A stretch of DNA of 23,205 nt from Bacteroidales bacterium UBA3816 (GCA_002368955.1 DFDY01000022.1:1-23205); one strand, 5' to 3'. Shown: positions 15,723 to 23,205, numbered from the stretch's first letter. Translations and numbers: made by a program. Notes: generated by a model not told the origin, from the sequence alone.

Positions 15723-15730
15723 TATAATTA

Positions 15731-17185
15731 TTATTTCTCAACAGGCATGGCTTCGAGGGCACCGACCAGATAGTCGAAGAACTTCTTGCTGCTCTCGATG
15801 TTGGCACGCTCGTCGGGGCTATGGGGGCTGTTCAGCGTGGGACCGAAGGAGATCATCTCCATCTCGGGGTATTTGCCGCCCAGCAGACCACACTCCAAAC
15901 CGGCGTGGATGGCCACCACCTTGGGTTCTTTCTTATACATCTTCTTATAGGTAGCCTTCATGCTCTTGAGCAGACCGCTCTGCATGTTGGGTTTCCAGCC
16001 GGGATAGGCACCAGTGAGCTGGCATTTGCCGCCGGAGAGTTCGGCCAGGCAGACAAGACGTTCGGCCAGGGCATCCTTGGCGGAGTCGACCGAGCTGCGG
16101 AGCAGGGCCTGAATGTAGAAGTTCTTACCGTTGGTGTGCATCTTGGCAAGGTTGAGGGAGGTTTCGACGAGGTCTTCCATGTCGGTGCTCATACGCTGCA
16201 CGCCGTTGGGGGCCACCATGACGAGGTTGATAATCTTCTGGGTGTCGGCCTCGGTCATGACCTTGGGAGTCATACGCACCTTCTCCCATTTGGCGAAGAA
16301 GTCGGGATCGACGGTGACAATCTCCTTCTTAACCCAATCGGCCACTTTCTCGAATTCGGCCATGATGCAGTCCATATGGGCCTTGGGCATGGCAAACATG
16401 CAGGTGGCGTCACGGGGGATGGCGTTGCGGAGGCTGCCGCCCTCGACATTGATAAGGCGGATGCCGCAGTCGGCCACCCAGCGGAGCATACGGAACATGA
16501 TCTTATTGGCATTAGCGCGACCAGAGTTGATTTCCATGCCGCTGTGGCCGCCCTTGAGGCCGCCGATGGTCAGACGCATGGCGCAGTAATCCTTGGGAGC
16601 AGCCTCGGTGGCATAGGGGATGGTCATAGTGGCATCGACGCCGCCGGCGCAGCCCACATAGAGCTCGCCTTCGGTCTCGCTGTCGAGGTTGAGCAGGTAC
16701 TTGCCATTAAGTTCACCTTTCTTCAGGCCGAAAGCACCGGTCATGCCGGTCTCTTCGTCAGTAGTGATAAGAACCTCCAGAGGACCATGTTTGATGGTCT
16801 TGCTCTCCAGCACGGCCATGGCAGCAGCCACGCCCAAGCCGTCGTCGGCTCCGAGGGTGGTATCGCAGGCATAGACCCAGCCGTCGACAATCTTGGTCTC
16901 GATGGGGTCTTTGAGGAAGTCGTGCACCTTGCCGGCACGGGCCTGGGGCACCATGTCCATATGGGCCTGCAGCACCACGGGGCAGACGTTCTCCATACCC
17001 TTGGTGGCGGGTTTGGACATAATGATGTTGCCTACCTTGTCAACACGGCAGTCAATCTTATGCTCTTTGGCCCAGTTCACAAGGAACTCGCGGACCACCT
17101 CTTCGTGCTTGGAGGGACGGGGACAACGGGTGAGTTTGTAAAAATTGCCCCACAGTTCTTTAGGTTCTAAATCTTTAATAGTCAT
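15731..17185 (-). CDS. pepD: Aminoacyl-histidine dipeptidase (M20 family)
   Basis: 484 residues, the usual length of PepD/carnosinase-type dipeptidases. It hydrolyses Xaa-His and other dipeptides in the cytoplasm. Zinc ligands and catalytic residues are visible: LQAHMDMVP (72-80), TLGADDGLGVA (110-120), TTDEETGMTGA (141-151) with the catalytic Glu pair, LNLDSE, and a C-terminal HAGLECG with the last histidine. It is the first gene of the minus-strand unit; a promoter-like TATCTTCG lies about 40 bp upstream. GC-rich codon use like the acyl-CoA synthetase. Confidence 0.94.
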   Translation of the reverse strand: MTIKDLEPKELWGNFYKLTRCPRPSKHEEVVREFLVNWAKEHKIDCRVDKVGNIIMSKPATKGMENVCPVVLQAHMDMVPQARAGKVHDFLKDPIETKIVDGWVYACDTTLGADDGLGVAAAMAVLESKTIKHGPLEVLITTDEETGMTGAFGLKKGELNGKYLLNLDSETEGELYVGCAGGVDATMTIPYATEAAPKDYCAMRLTIGGLKGGHSGMEINSGRANANKIMFRMLRWVADCGIRLINVEGGSLRNAIPRDATCMFAMPKAHMDCIMAEFEKVADWVKKEIVTVDPDFFAKWEKVRMTPKVMTEADTQKIINLVMVAPNGVQRMSTDMEDLVETSLNLAKMHTNGKNFYIQALLRSSVDSAKDALAERLVCLAELSGGKCQLTGAYPGWKPNMQSGLLKSMKATYKKMYKKEPKVVAIHAGLECGLLGGKYPEMEMISFGPTLNSPHSPDERANIESSKKFFDYLVGALEAMPVEK

Positions 17186-17221
17186 AATATTATTATATTT
17201 AATGATTTACGTTACTATCTG

Positions 17222-17229
17222 CGAAGATA
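17222..17229 (-). promoter_or_regulatory. Candidate -7 box of the pepD unit
   Basis: On the minus strand TATCTTCG matches TAnnTTTG at all but one base, 37 bp before the pepD ATG. No internal promoter was seen between pepD and the cassette, so this may drive all five genes. Confidence 0.45.
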
Positions 17230-17335
17230 CGAATAATATTTGAATAAATAGTTAAATTGCGAAAAAAAAGTGGTCTGGACCATTATTTCTTTTGGCAGAC
17301 GCTAGAGGAGGTAATGCTGATTGACCCCCTTTGTC

Positions 17336-17352
17336 GCGTCCCTTCGGGACGC
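17336..17352. repeat. REP-like hairpin (7-3-7)
   Basis: GCGTCCC-TTC-GGGACGC. It is the same geometry as the GCGTGCC hairpins near 9.6 kb, with a paired (compensated) change in both arms. The CTCTCAA flank is absent. Confidence 0.55.
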
Positions 17353-17598
17353 ATTTTTGACCTTATTGACATTCACACCACTGCGCCTAATGACCTAGAC
17401 GGGTCATGGAGAAACGCGCCCTATCCGAAGAGATATTCTAGGTCACACTCTCGGCAAAAACAAGGGGCAAAATACATATTATTATCGAAAATTCTTATGT
17501 CACTTCGCATTGAGGAATGTAGTGTGTTTTCAACACGCCACAACAGAAATGTGCTATACCACACACGGCATCTCGTTTCATGTTGGGGCAATGGGATT

Positions 17599-17615
17599 GC
17601 ATGCCTGCGGTATGC
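17599..17615. repeat. Decayed REP-like hairpin
   Basis: GCATGCC-TGC-GGTATGC, again 7-3-7 with one G-T pair. Confidence 0.35.
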
Positions 17616-17776
17616 CAGTATCGGATAGGCATCGTAATTACTCATGGTAGAAAGAGTTCCGGTGCTGTTGGCAAACACACCCCCTCGTGGTGCTCTGCCA
17701 ATGCGGATAAATGCTATAAACTTTTTGCTGTTAATAACAAGTGGGGGACGGCGGCAACGGACTGCGAAAAATGTTG

Positions 17777-17784
17777 TACTTTTG
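17777..17784 (+). promoter_or_regulatory. Promoter -7 box just before the radical SAM gene
   Basis: TACTTTTG fits TAnnTTTG. It ends 5 bp before the ATG at 17790, so transcription would begin at or next to the start codon, giving a leaderless mRNA. Confidence 0.55.
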
Positions 17785-17789
17785 CAAAC

Positions 17790-18689
17790 ATGAATTGCAA
17801 CCTTTGTCCACGCGCCTGCAAGGCCGACCGTCTTGTGAATACTGGGTTTTGCGGAGCCTCCGCCGAGCCCGAAGTGGCCACCATTTGTGTCCACCAAGGC
17901 GAAGAGCCGCCCCTGTGTGGCAGCAAAGGTATCTGCAACGTCTTTTTCGCCCACTGCAACCTCAAGTGCATCTACTGTCAGAATGGCGACATCAGTTCGC
18001 CCATGGGTGGCACTGCTGACCTCATCCGTTTCCGAGGCGTGGAGGCCATCGTGGAGGGCATTGCCCAAGTGCTGCCCCAGACCGAGAACATTGTGGGCTT
18101 CGTCACCCCGTCGCACTACGCCAACCACATTCCCGCCATCGTAGAGGGCCTGCATCGGCGCGGCCTCACCCCCACTACCGTCTACAACACTGGCGGCTAC
18201 GACAGCGTGGAAACACTGCAGATGCTGGCCCCCTACATCGACATCTATCTGCCCGACTTCAAGTATATGGACTCCGCACTGGCGCAGCGTTATTCTCATG
18301 CCAAGGACTACCCCTCGGTGGCGCTCCGTGCACTGAAAGAAATGTACAACCAGAAGGGTTCGGCCCTGCCCACCGATGAGGACGAGTTGGCCTACCGGGG
18401 CATCATTGTGAGGCATCTGGTGCTGCCCGGGCAGGTGGAGAACTCGCTGGCCGTGCTGGACGAGATTGCCGACATCTCAACCAACCTGCATGTGGCCCTG
18501 ATGGCGCAGTACTTTCCACCCACCACGGGCCTTCCCGACCAGCTGGGCCGCACCCTCACAGCCGAAGAGTATAACCGCGTGGCAGAGCATTTCTATGCCA
18601 TCGGACTCCACCGCGGCTGGGTGCAGGAGCTCTCGGCCCAGTCCACCTATCGCCCCGACTTCACCCAGCAGCAAGCCTTTCACCTATAA
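17790..18689 (+). CDS. Radical SAM protein, PflA-like (PflX/COG1313 type)
   Basis: From ATG 17790 the product is 299 residues. The radical SAM motif is CNLKCIYC (56-63), which binds the [4Fe-4S] cluster that cleaves S-adenosylmethionine. An N-terminal cysteine set (Cys3, 6, 10, 21: NCNLCPRACKADR then FCG) could hold a second cluster. The remainder fits the half-barrel (VGFVTPSHYANHIP, YNTGGYDSVETLQML, DIYLPDFKY). This is the layout of PflX/COG1313 proteins, related to pyruvate-formate-lyase activases; the true substrate of this subgroup is not established. The start is chosen because family members begin with the CxLCPRxC motif and a -7 box lies just upstream; the longer open frame has no such support. 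The next gene follows after 13 bp. Confidence 0.85.
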   Translation: MNCNLCPRACKADRLVNTGFCGASAEPEVATICVHQGEEPPLCGSKGICNVFFAHCNLKCIYCQNGDISSPMGGTADLIRFRGVEAIVEGIAQVLPQTENIVGFVTPSHYANHIPAIVEGLHRRGLTPTTVYNTGGYDSVETLQMLAPYIDIYLPDFKYMDSALAQRYSHAKDYPSVALRALKEMYNQKGSALPTDEDELAYRGIIVRHLVLPGQVENSLAVLDEIADISTNLHVALMAQYFPPTTGLPDQLGRTLTAEEYNRVAEHFYAIGLHRGWVQELSAQSTYRPDFTQQQAFHL

Positions 18690-18702
18690 TCCAGCCGCCG
18701 CT

Positions 18703-19299
18703 ATGCCACGCAAGAAACCCACACAGTTCCTCCCCGACGCCACCTTCACCTTTGAAGACACGGCCGTGCTGATGTTCCGCACCAGCTACATCAACTATCA
18801 GTTTGTCATGGGACTGAACAAGGCCTATCAGCTTCAACTGTCGCGAGTTGACGACTTAGACCTGAACGGCGTGCCCTACCCCTGCTTCAGCTGGGGCGAC
18901 GAGTACGGGCACCTGGCATACGTGGTGATTGAGCGGTCGGCGACCAACCCAACCGACCGCATATTCGACTTCTACGACAAGATGCTCTTGGTGAGAGGAT
19001 TTCGGTCGTGGGAGATACAAGACAACATCTTCCGCGACATCAATGAGGGCATGGCCGAGCCTCCCTCATCGGAGCTGTTGGAACACCGCCGCTGGGTGTT
19101 GGCCAACAGTTTTAAACAGGGCATCTTTGGCGTGGACACCTTTGGTTTCAGCCGCCGCAGGGGCAACAGCACCTCGCTCTATTCCGGCCCGGCCGAAAAC
19201 ATGCCCAAACCCACGGCCACCTATCTCAACCGACTGCACAAATATCTGGAAACCACCTTCGACACGTTGCAATGGCACCTGTGCGAGGACATGGTCTGA
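18703..19299 (+). CDS. IPExxxVDY-like family protein
   Basis: 198 residues from ATG 18703; the frame extends upstream, but that part overlaps the radical SAM gene. No signal peptide or membrane segment. The first ~120 residues (SYINYQFVMGLNKAYQLQLSR, split by a hydrophobic core; FSWGDEYGHLAYVVIE; IFDFYDKMLLVRG) resemble the small IPExxxVDY proteins of Bacteroidota, which have an FxW-N-x-L-x-R helix followed by a short strand pair. The resemblance is by pattern only. The function of the family is unknown. It is probably co-transcribed with the radical SAM gene. Confidence 0.5.
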   Translation: MPRKKPTQFLPDATFTFEDTAVLMFRTSYINYQFVMGLNKAYQLQLSRVDDLDLNGVPYPCFSWGDEYGHLAYVVIERSATNPTDRIFDFYDKMLLVRGFRSWEIQDNIFRDINEGMAEPPSSELLEHRRWVLANSFKQGIFGVDTFGFSRRRGNSTSLYSGPAENMPKPTATYLNRLHKYLETTFDTLQWHLCEDMV

Positions 19300-19363
19300 A
19301 CAGACCAATGCCATGCCTGCCGTTTAGACTCTCCCTTGTCCCACTGCCCATGTGGTGCAAAGG

Positions 19364-19642
19364 TTAGTTCTGCCGCACAGCACGGATAGTGTGCCCCTAG
19401 TAGCGATAGTTGAGGAGCATGCCAGTCATACTCTTTTGGGGTGAAGTCTCTCCCCAGGCAAAGTAGTCGCCGTAGCCTACATGAGAATGGGCTCCTACAT
19501 TGCGCGTGGCCCATAGCAAGCCAAGGTCAACCCAGTCTTCGGCATTTTCTACCATGTGACATCCTGCTACAAAAAATATCAAAAGTATCAGCAAGAATGG
19601 TACGATAGCTCTGATGACTATACTATTCACAATTGCTTTCAT
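19364..19642 (-). pseudogene. Frameshifted FISUMP-type lipoprotein remnant
   Basis: The intact frame from ATG 19642 encodes 81 residues: a lipoprotein signal (lipobox VAGC, Cys28), then WVDLGLLWATRNVGAHSHV and GYGDYFAWGETSP. This is the opening of the Fibrobacter-paralogous (FISUMP) domain, normally 150 or more residues long. The motif that should follow, PKEYDW, is present but in another frame, the shift falling on a CCCCAAAA run. The original frame stops at a TAG just after LLNYRY; reading on, it gives GHTIRAVRQN and a TAA at 19364-19366, which resembles the usual C-terminal GxSVRxVR of this family. So the middle appears deleted and a frameshift is present. Probably non-functional. Confidence 0.65.
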
Positions 19643-19683
19643 TAATTACCAACATTCGGTTAATGTTCCTCTTTTTGAACTTG

Positions 19684-19691
19684 CAAAAATA
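19684..19691 (-). promoter_or_regulatory. Candidate -7 box for the lipoprotein remnant
   Basis: TATTTTTG on the minus strand fits TAnnTTTG; the leader would be about 35 nt to the ATG at 19642. Confidence 0.45.
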
Positions 19692-19790
19692 CGGAAAAAT
19701 ATGGATTGGCGTGCGTATTATGGCAAAAATAATCTCGCCCCTCCGATGCAATTTGTTAGCATCCGACAAGTCGCACTGGTTCCTTTTCTA

Positions 19791-19816
19791 CAGCATATAT
19801 ATAAATATATATGCTG
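19791..19816. repeat. Perfect 11-bp inverted repeat
   Basis: CAGCATATATA and TATATATGCTG separated by TAAA. No T-run follows on the plus strand, so it does not look like a normal terminator. Confidence 0.75.
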
Positions 19817-20067
19817 CCAGGGGAACACCGTCTGGCATAGTTAAGTTATTGAATTTCAGTAAATATTTTGTAACTTATTGATTTCTCCAATGATTAGACA
19901 CTTTTCTTCGTCGGCCAAAAGTAGAAACGCTTGAAAATCAATATTTCTCCGTCTAGCCGAGCGAACCATCGGCGAACCTTCAACGGAGTCTCTTTGGAGT
20001 CTCAAAAACCTTCGTCGGATGTCGGTACTGTTTTTTTAACTAGGTCACCGTATTGGTTTATCGGGTT

Positions 20068-20084
20068 GCGTGCCGCAGGCAAGA
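20068..20084. repeat. Decayed REP-like hairpin
   Basis: GCGTGCC-GCA-GGCAAGA: the left arm is identical to the hairpins near 9.6 kb and the right arm keeps the first four bases. Confidence 0.3.
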
Positions 20085-20160
20085 GAGCATCGGAAAGGCC
20101 GAATAGGCAGCTTTGGTTGCCAAACTTATTAAATATTCTTTTTATAATAGATTTTTTTTG

Positions 20161-20168
20161 TATTTTTG
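20161..20168 (+). promoter_or_regulatory. Promoter -7 box of the 7TMR-HD gene
   Basis: TATTTTTG, followed by CA, fits TAnnTTTG, 25 bp before the ATG at 20194. Confidence 0.6.
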
Positions 20169-20193
20169 CATTTTAAATTAAGAATAGAAAAAA

Positions 20194-22185
20194 ATGAGAC
20201 TTAAAGATACCATCACAAACTCTATCAAACGGCTGCCAATCCTTACGAAGTCCATCATGATGCTGGTTGCGGCGGCACTGATTCCCCTCATGTTCCCCAA
20301 TGACGGCCACGGCATCCACTATGATTATGCCGTCGGGGGTATCTGGCGCAGCAACGACCTGGTGGCGCCCTACGACTTTGTCATCCAAAAGTCGCAGACC
20401 GAAACCGACATGGAAACGGCCGACATAAAAAGCAAGACCATCCTCTACTACGGCTATGACAAGTCGGCCCATGCCCGTGCGGTTGAAAACCTCGACGAAA
20501 TGGCCCGTCGGCATCAGGTGGCCAACAAGCGGCAGCTACGCAAGACGATAGACAGTATCTATCTGGTGGGCTATCTGGAAATTCCGGACAGCATGCCCGA
20601 CTTCGAGAGCCACCGACTCATCCTCCTTGACGGCAACATCGGGTCCGAGCGCACCATGGCGCAGTATATCACCCCCCTGGACATCCGCGACACCCTGCTG
20701 CGCGACAGCATCTTGGTGCCCGACATTGCCTACGACGCCAACCGCACGCAGTTGGAGATGGGCTCGCGGCTCTCGCAGCTGGCCACCAGCACCCAAATGG
20801 TGCAGCAAGGAGAGCTGATTATTTCCCAAGGAGAGCGCGTGACGCTGGAGCAGGCACAGATTATCAGCTCGCTGGAGAAGGAAAACGACAAGCACTTCCA
20901 AGCCGACTACAGTCCCGTGGGACGCTATTTTGGGCTCTTTGGGCTGTGCATCATCTCCTTTGTGGCCCTTTTCTTCTTTTTGCAGAATACACGGCATCCG
21001 TTGCTGGAGGACGACCGCAAGGTGCTGTTTGTGCTGGTGCTGATACTGCTCATGTCGGCCGTGACGGCGGCAGTGGTGCACACCAATCCCGACTGGGTGC
21101 TGGTGGTGCCGCTGTGCATCGTACCGGTCATGATGCGTGTGTTTTTCGACATGCGGGTGGCCCTGTATGTGCAGATAGCCACTATCATCATCTTGGCCAG
21201 CGTGGTGCCCAACTCCTACGAGTTCATCTTCTACCAGCTGATTGCCGGAATGATGTCTATCGTGATGGTGCGCAATCTGGAGAGCCGCAGCAAGTTCTTC
21301 TTTGTCTGCCTGGTCATCTTTGCCTCCTACTCACTCATCTACACCTTCGGCGTGCTGAGCCAGGAGAGCACCTTCCGCAGCATCACCTTCGACCGCTACA
21401 TAGTCTTCTTCCTCAACGCCCTGCTGACCCTCTTGGCCTACCCGCTCATCTATCTCTTTGAGAAAATCTTCGGCCTCACAACCAGCCTGACGCTGATGGA
21501 GCTCTCGTCGACCAACACCCCCGCCCTGCGCGAGCTTTCGCGCAATGCACCCGGCACCTTCCAGCACTCCATCCAAGTATCGAACATCAGCGAGGACCTC
21601 ATCAACGAGATTGGGGGCAACGCGTTGCTGGCCAAGGTGGGGGCCCTCTATCACGACATTGGCAAGGTGCGTGCGCCCCTCTTCTTCACCGAGAACCAGA
21701 ACAGCGGCTTCAACCCGCACGACGAGCTGGACTACCGCGAGAGTGCCTCCATCATCATCCGTCACGTGACCGACGGCTTGGACCTAGCCCGCAAATATCA
21801 CCTGCCCAACGAGGTGCAGCAGTTCATCCGCACCCATCACGGCACCACCTATACGGGCTATTTCTACACCAAATACAAGGAGGCCCACCCAGGCGAGACC
21901 ATTGATGCAAACGATTTCCGCTACAACGGGCCCACACCTTTCTCGCGCGAGACGGCCGTGGTGATGATAGTAGACAGCGTGGAGGCCGCCTGCCGCAGCA
22001 TGAAGGAGCACGACAAAGACTCCATAGACAAAAAGGTGGACCAAATCATCGACGACAAAATCGGCAACAACCAGTTCCGCAACTGCAACCTCACCTTCGG
22101 CGACATAGACCGCATACGCAAGATTTTGAAGTCGAAGATGATGAGCATCTACCACGCTCGCATAGCCTATCCTGTGACCAAATAG
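20194..22185 (+). CDS. 7TMR-HD membrane phosphohydrolase (PgpH-like)
   Basis: 663 residues. A first membrane segment (~18-35) is followed by an extracytoplasmic 7TMR-HDED-type domain (~40-240). A group of membrane helices spans about 246-430, and a cytoplasmic HD domain of the HDIG type starts at about 450. The HD metal motifs are visible: FQHSIQVSNISE, then GALYHDIGK (~482-490), RTHHGTT (~546), and the Asp in MIVDSVEAA. In Firmicutes and Cyanobacteria this family (PgpH) hydrolyses cyclic di-AMP; the same activity is likely but not shown here. Length is normal and all HD residues are present. The downstream surface-protein gene begins 19 bp later. Confidence 0.9.
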   Translation: MRLKDTITNSIKRLPILTKSIMMLVAAALIPLMFPNDGHGIHYDYAVGGIWRSNDLVAPYDFVIQKSQTETDMETADIKSKTILYYGYDKSAHARAVENLDEMARRHQVANKRQLRKTIDSIYLVGYLEIPDSMPDFESHRLILLDGNIGSERTMAQYITPLDIRDTLLRDSILVPDIAYDANRTQLEMGSRLSQLATSTQMVQQGELIISQGERVTLEQAQIISSLEKENDKHFQADYSPVGRYFGLFGLCIISFVALFFFLQNTRHPLLEDDRKVLFVLVLILLMSAVTAAVVHTNPDWVLVVPLCIVPVMMRVFFDMRVALYVQIATIIILASVVPNSYEFIFYQLIAGMMSIVMVRNLESRSKFFFVCLVIFASYSLIYTFGVLSQESTFRSITFDRYIVFFLNALLTLLAYPLIYLFEKIFGLTTSLTLMELSSTNTPALRELSRNAPGTFQHSIQVSNISEDLINEIGGNALLAKVGALYHDIGKVRAPLFFTENQNSGFNPHDELDYRESASIIIRHVTDGLDLARKYHLPNEVQQFIRTHHGTTYTGYFYTKYKEAHPGETIDANDFRYNGPTPFSRETAVVMIVDSVEAACRSMKEHDKDSIDKKVDQIIDDKIGNNQFRNCNLTFGDIDRIRKILKSKMMSIYHARIAYPVTK

Positions 22186-22204
22186 TTACCAAAAGAAAAC
22201 AAAT

Positions 22205-23205
22205 ATGGAAAACTCAACGAACAGATACACCCACTTGCCGGGGACGCCTTCAAGACGGAGAAAGGTGCCGCTGCTATGGCTGTGCCTACTGCTGGCGACC
22301 TCATCGGTCAGCAGGGCACAGAGCTTCACCACGTCAGGGACCGATTTCTGGGTGGCAATGATGCCCTGTTGGCTAGACAATGATGTGGACAGCTATTACC
22401 TCTCAGCCTCCGGCCCGCGCAGCTGCTCGATAACAATAGAGAACCCCAATACCGGCTGGTCGCACACGATGACCATAGCCGCGGGGGGCATCACCACCTA
22501 TCAGCTACCCAACGTGCAATGCTGGCAGGCGGGGTCATGCATCATCAGCAACACCGGCCTCCACGTCACCTCCACCGACACGGTGCAGCTCTGGTCGTAC
22601 CTATCCAGCCAAACGGCCTCTTCCTGCGATGCCTCACTGATACTTCCGTCCACGAACCTCGGCACACACTATATCGTGCAGACCACACCTGTGGACCACA
22701 GCTATTCCCAAGAATCTCATGCTCAATTTAGTGTCTTGGCCATCGAAGACAGCACCGTGGTGGACATGGTGCTCACCAACTCTACCTCTACTGGCATTGC
22801 TTCTGGCTCCACCATCACCCGCACCCTGAATGCCGGACAGGTATTCCAGGTGAAGGGACCGCACCAGACGGGTGACTTCAGCGGCACCACGGTCAGAGCT
22901 CGCGACTGCAAGAAAATCGCCGTCTTTTCGGGCGCATCGGCAACCAATATGCCTTATGAAAGCAACACCTCGTCAGACGAAACCTACCATCAAAACTTGC
23001 CCATTGCGGCCCATAGCACCGAGTGGCTGCTCACACCCACCGCCTGGCACGATACCGCCGACTATGTGCGCATCACTTCCCCAAGCGACAACTGCCAGAT
23101 ATACCGCAACGGAAACCTCCTTACCACTATCAATGCCGGGCAGACCTATCAGTTCAAACTGAATGCTCCTGCCCATGTCACCACCTCGCACCCCGCAGCC
23201 CTATA
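22205..23205 (+). CDS. IgGFc-binding-like surface protein, 3' end outside window
   Basis: The frame from ATG 22205 stays open to the last base (333 codons plus 2 nt), so the gene continues beyond the window. An extended basic N-region (RRRK) and hydrophobic core (VPLLWLCLLLATSSVSRA) form a signal peptide ending about residue 38. The mature part matches the IgGFc-binding N-terminal domain as seen in Bacteroidota: SGTDFWVAMMP, ENPNTGWSHTMTIAAGG, GLHVTSTDTVQLWSY, LPSTNLGTHYIV, QFSVLAIEDSTVV, and KIAVFSGA. Proteins with this domain often carry CDS-type repeats and a T9SS sorting domain further on, as in the gene at the left edge. Likely surface-exposed or secreted; ligand unknown. Confidence 0.85.
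   Translation, partial: MENSTNRYTHLPGTPSRRRKVPLLWLCLLLATSSVSRAQSFTTSGTDFWVAMMPCWLDNDVDSYYLSASGPRSCSITIENPNTGWSHTMTIAAGGITTYQLPNVQCWQAGSCIISNTGLHVTSTDTVQLWSYLSSQTASSCDASLILPSTNLGTHYIVQTTPVDHSYSQESHAQFSVLAIEDSTVVDMVLTNSTSTGIASGSTITRTLNAGQVFQVKGPHQTGDFSGTTVRARDCKKIAVFSGASATNMPYESNTSSDETYHQNLPIAAHSTEWLLTPTAWHDTADYVRITSPSDNCQIYRNGNLLTTINAGQTYQFKLNAPAHVTTSHPAAL

Larger units (their letters stand above)
17230..17776. other. Divergent intergenic region with hairpins
   Basis: About 550 bp between pepD and the radical SAM gene. It holds a perfect 7-3-7 hairpin (17336-17352), a decayed one (17599-17615), and a longer stem-loop near the radical SAM gene (TTGGCA and TGCCAA around 17668-17703, with an inner CAC/GTG stem). 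Reading frames here (plus 17257-17628 and minus-strand extensions) lack any recognisable protein content and I do not call them genes. Confidence 0.5.
19692..20160. other. Intergenic region with a palindrome
   Basis: About 470 bp between the lipoprotein remnant and the HD-domain gene. It contains a perfect AT-rich palindrome (19791-19816), a tandem GGAGTCTC repeated twice near 20000, and a decayed REP-like half-hairpin near 20068. No gene can be supported. Confidence 0.5.

Noticed and set aside
15821..17170. 449-codon plus-strand frame opposite pepD
   Set aside because: Shadow of pepD; its composition (Gly/His/Val-rich) is what the complementary strand of such codons gives.
17257..17628. 123-codon plus-strand frame upstream of the radical SAM gene
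   Set aside because: No motif, it contains a REP-like hairpin, and codon usage is unlike the neighbours; treated as intergenic.
17421..18416. 331-codon minus-strand frame across the intergenic region and radical SAM gene
   Set aside because: Most of it is antisense to the radical SAM gene, and the rest shows no family pattern.
19614..19881. Two overlapping 76- and 82-codon plus-strand frames
   Set aside because: AT-rich random-looking frames over the palindrome, with no motifs or start signals.

Overview
The window looks like chromosomal DNA from a gut-type member of the Bacteroidales (Bacteroidota). The evidence is two surface proteins of the type IX secretion kind (CDS-repeat protein with a T9SS sorting domain; IgGFc-binding-like protein), promoters matching the Bacteroidota -7 box TAnnTTTG, weak or absent Shine-Dalgarno sites, and families typical of this phylum (WG-repeat, PepSY-like, IPExxxVDY, 7TMR-HD). 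Species cannot be named from the sequence alone.

Layout: (1) 1-1708, the 3' part of a repeat-rich T9SS surface protein, 5' incomplete. (2) 1801-5011 (minus), a three-gene operon encoding a 2Fe-2S thioredoxin-like ferredoxin, a sensory-type [FeFe] hydrogenase with a PAS domain, and a SpoIIE/PP2C phosphatase; this fits a group C3-like H2-sensing module. (3) 5362-9349 (plus), an operon of a WG-repeat protein, dihydroorotase PyrC, a lipoprotein built from two repeated domains, and a PepSY-like protein, closed by a strong terminator. (4) 9405-9955, a compact element with terminal inverted repeats, probable target duplication and several 7-3-7 hairpins, next to a 41-codon stub of an AAA_14/DUF4143-type ATPase. 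(5) 10073-17185 (minus), five tightly packed genes: pepD, then an AT-rich three-gene cassette (ABC-type ATPase with DUF3696-like tail, TOPRIM-like protein, DUF262 protein), then an ADP-forming acyl-CoA synthetase. (6) 17790-19299 (plus), a PflA-like radical SAM protein and an IPExxxVDY-like protein. (7) 19364-19642 (minus), a frameshifted remnant of a FISUMP-type lipoprotein. (8) 20194-23205 (plus), a 7TMR-HD (PgpH-like) membrane phosphohydrolase and the beginning of a large IgGFc-binding-like surface protein that runs off the window.

The strongest candidate for an undescribed system is the cassette at 12173-15722. It joins an ATPase and a TOPRIM protein, the logic of PARIS/OLD-type anti-phage systems, to a DUF262 (ParB/GmrS-like) protein, and it sits with 5-27 bp gaps inside what otherwise looks like a metabolic pepD-acd transcription unit of clearly higher GC content. 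The second is the group-C-like hydrogenase operon, where the proton-transfer cysteine is replaced by alanine. The third is the hairpin-bearing MITE-like element and its relatives elsewhere in the window.
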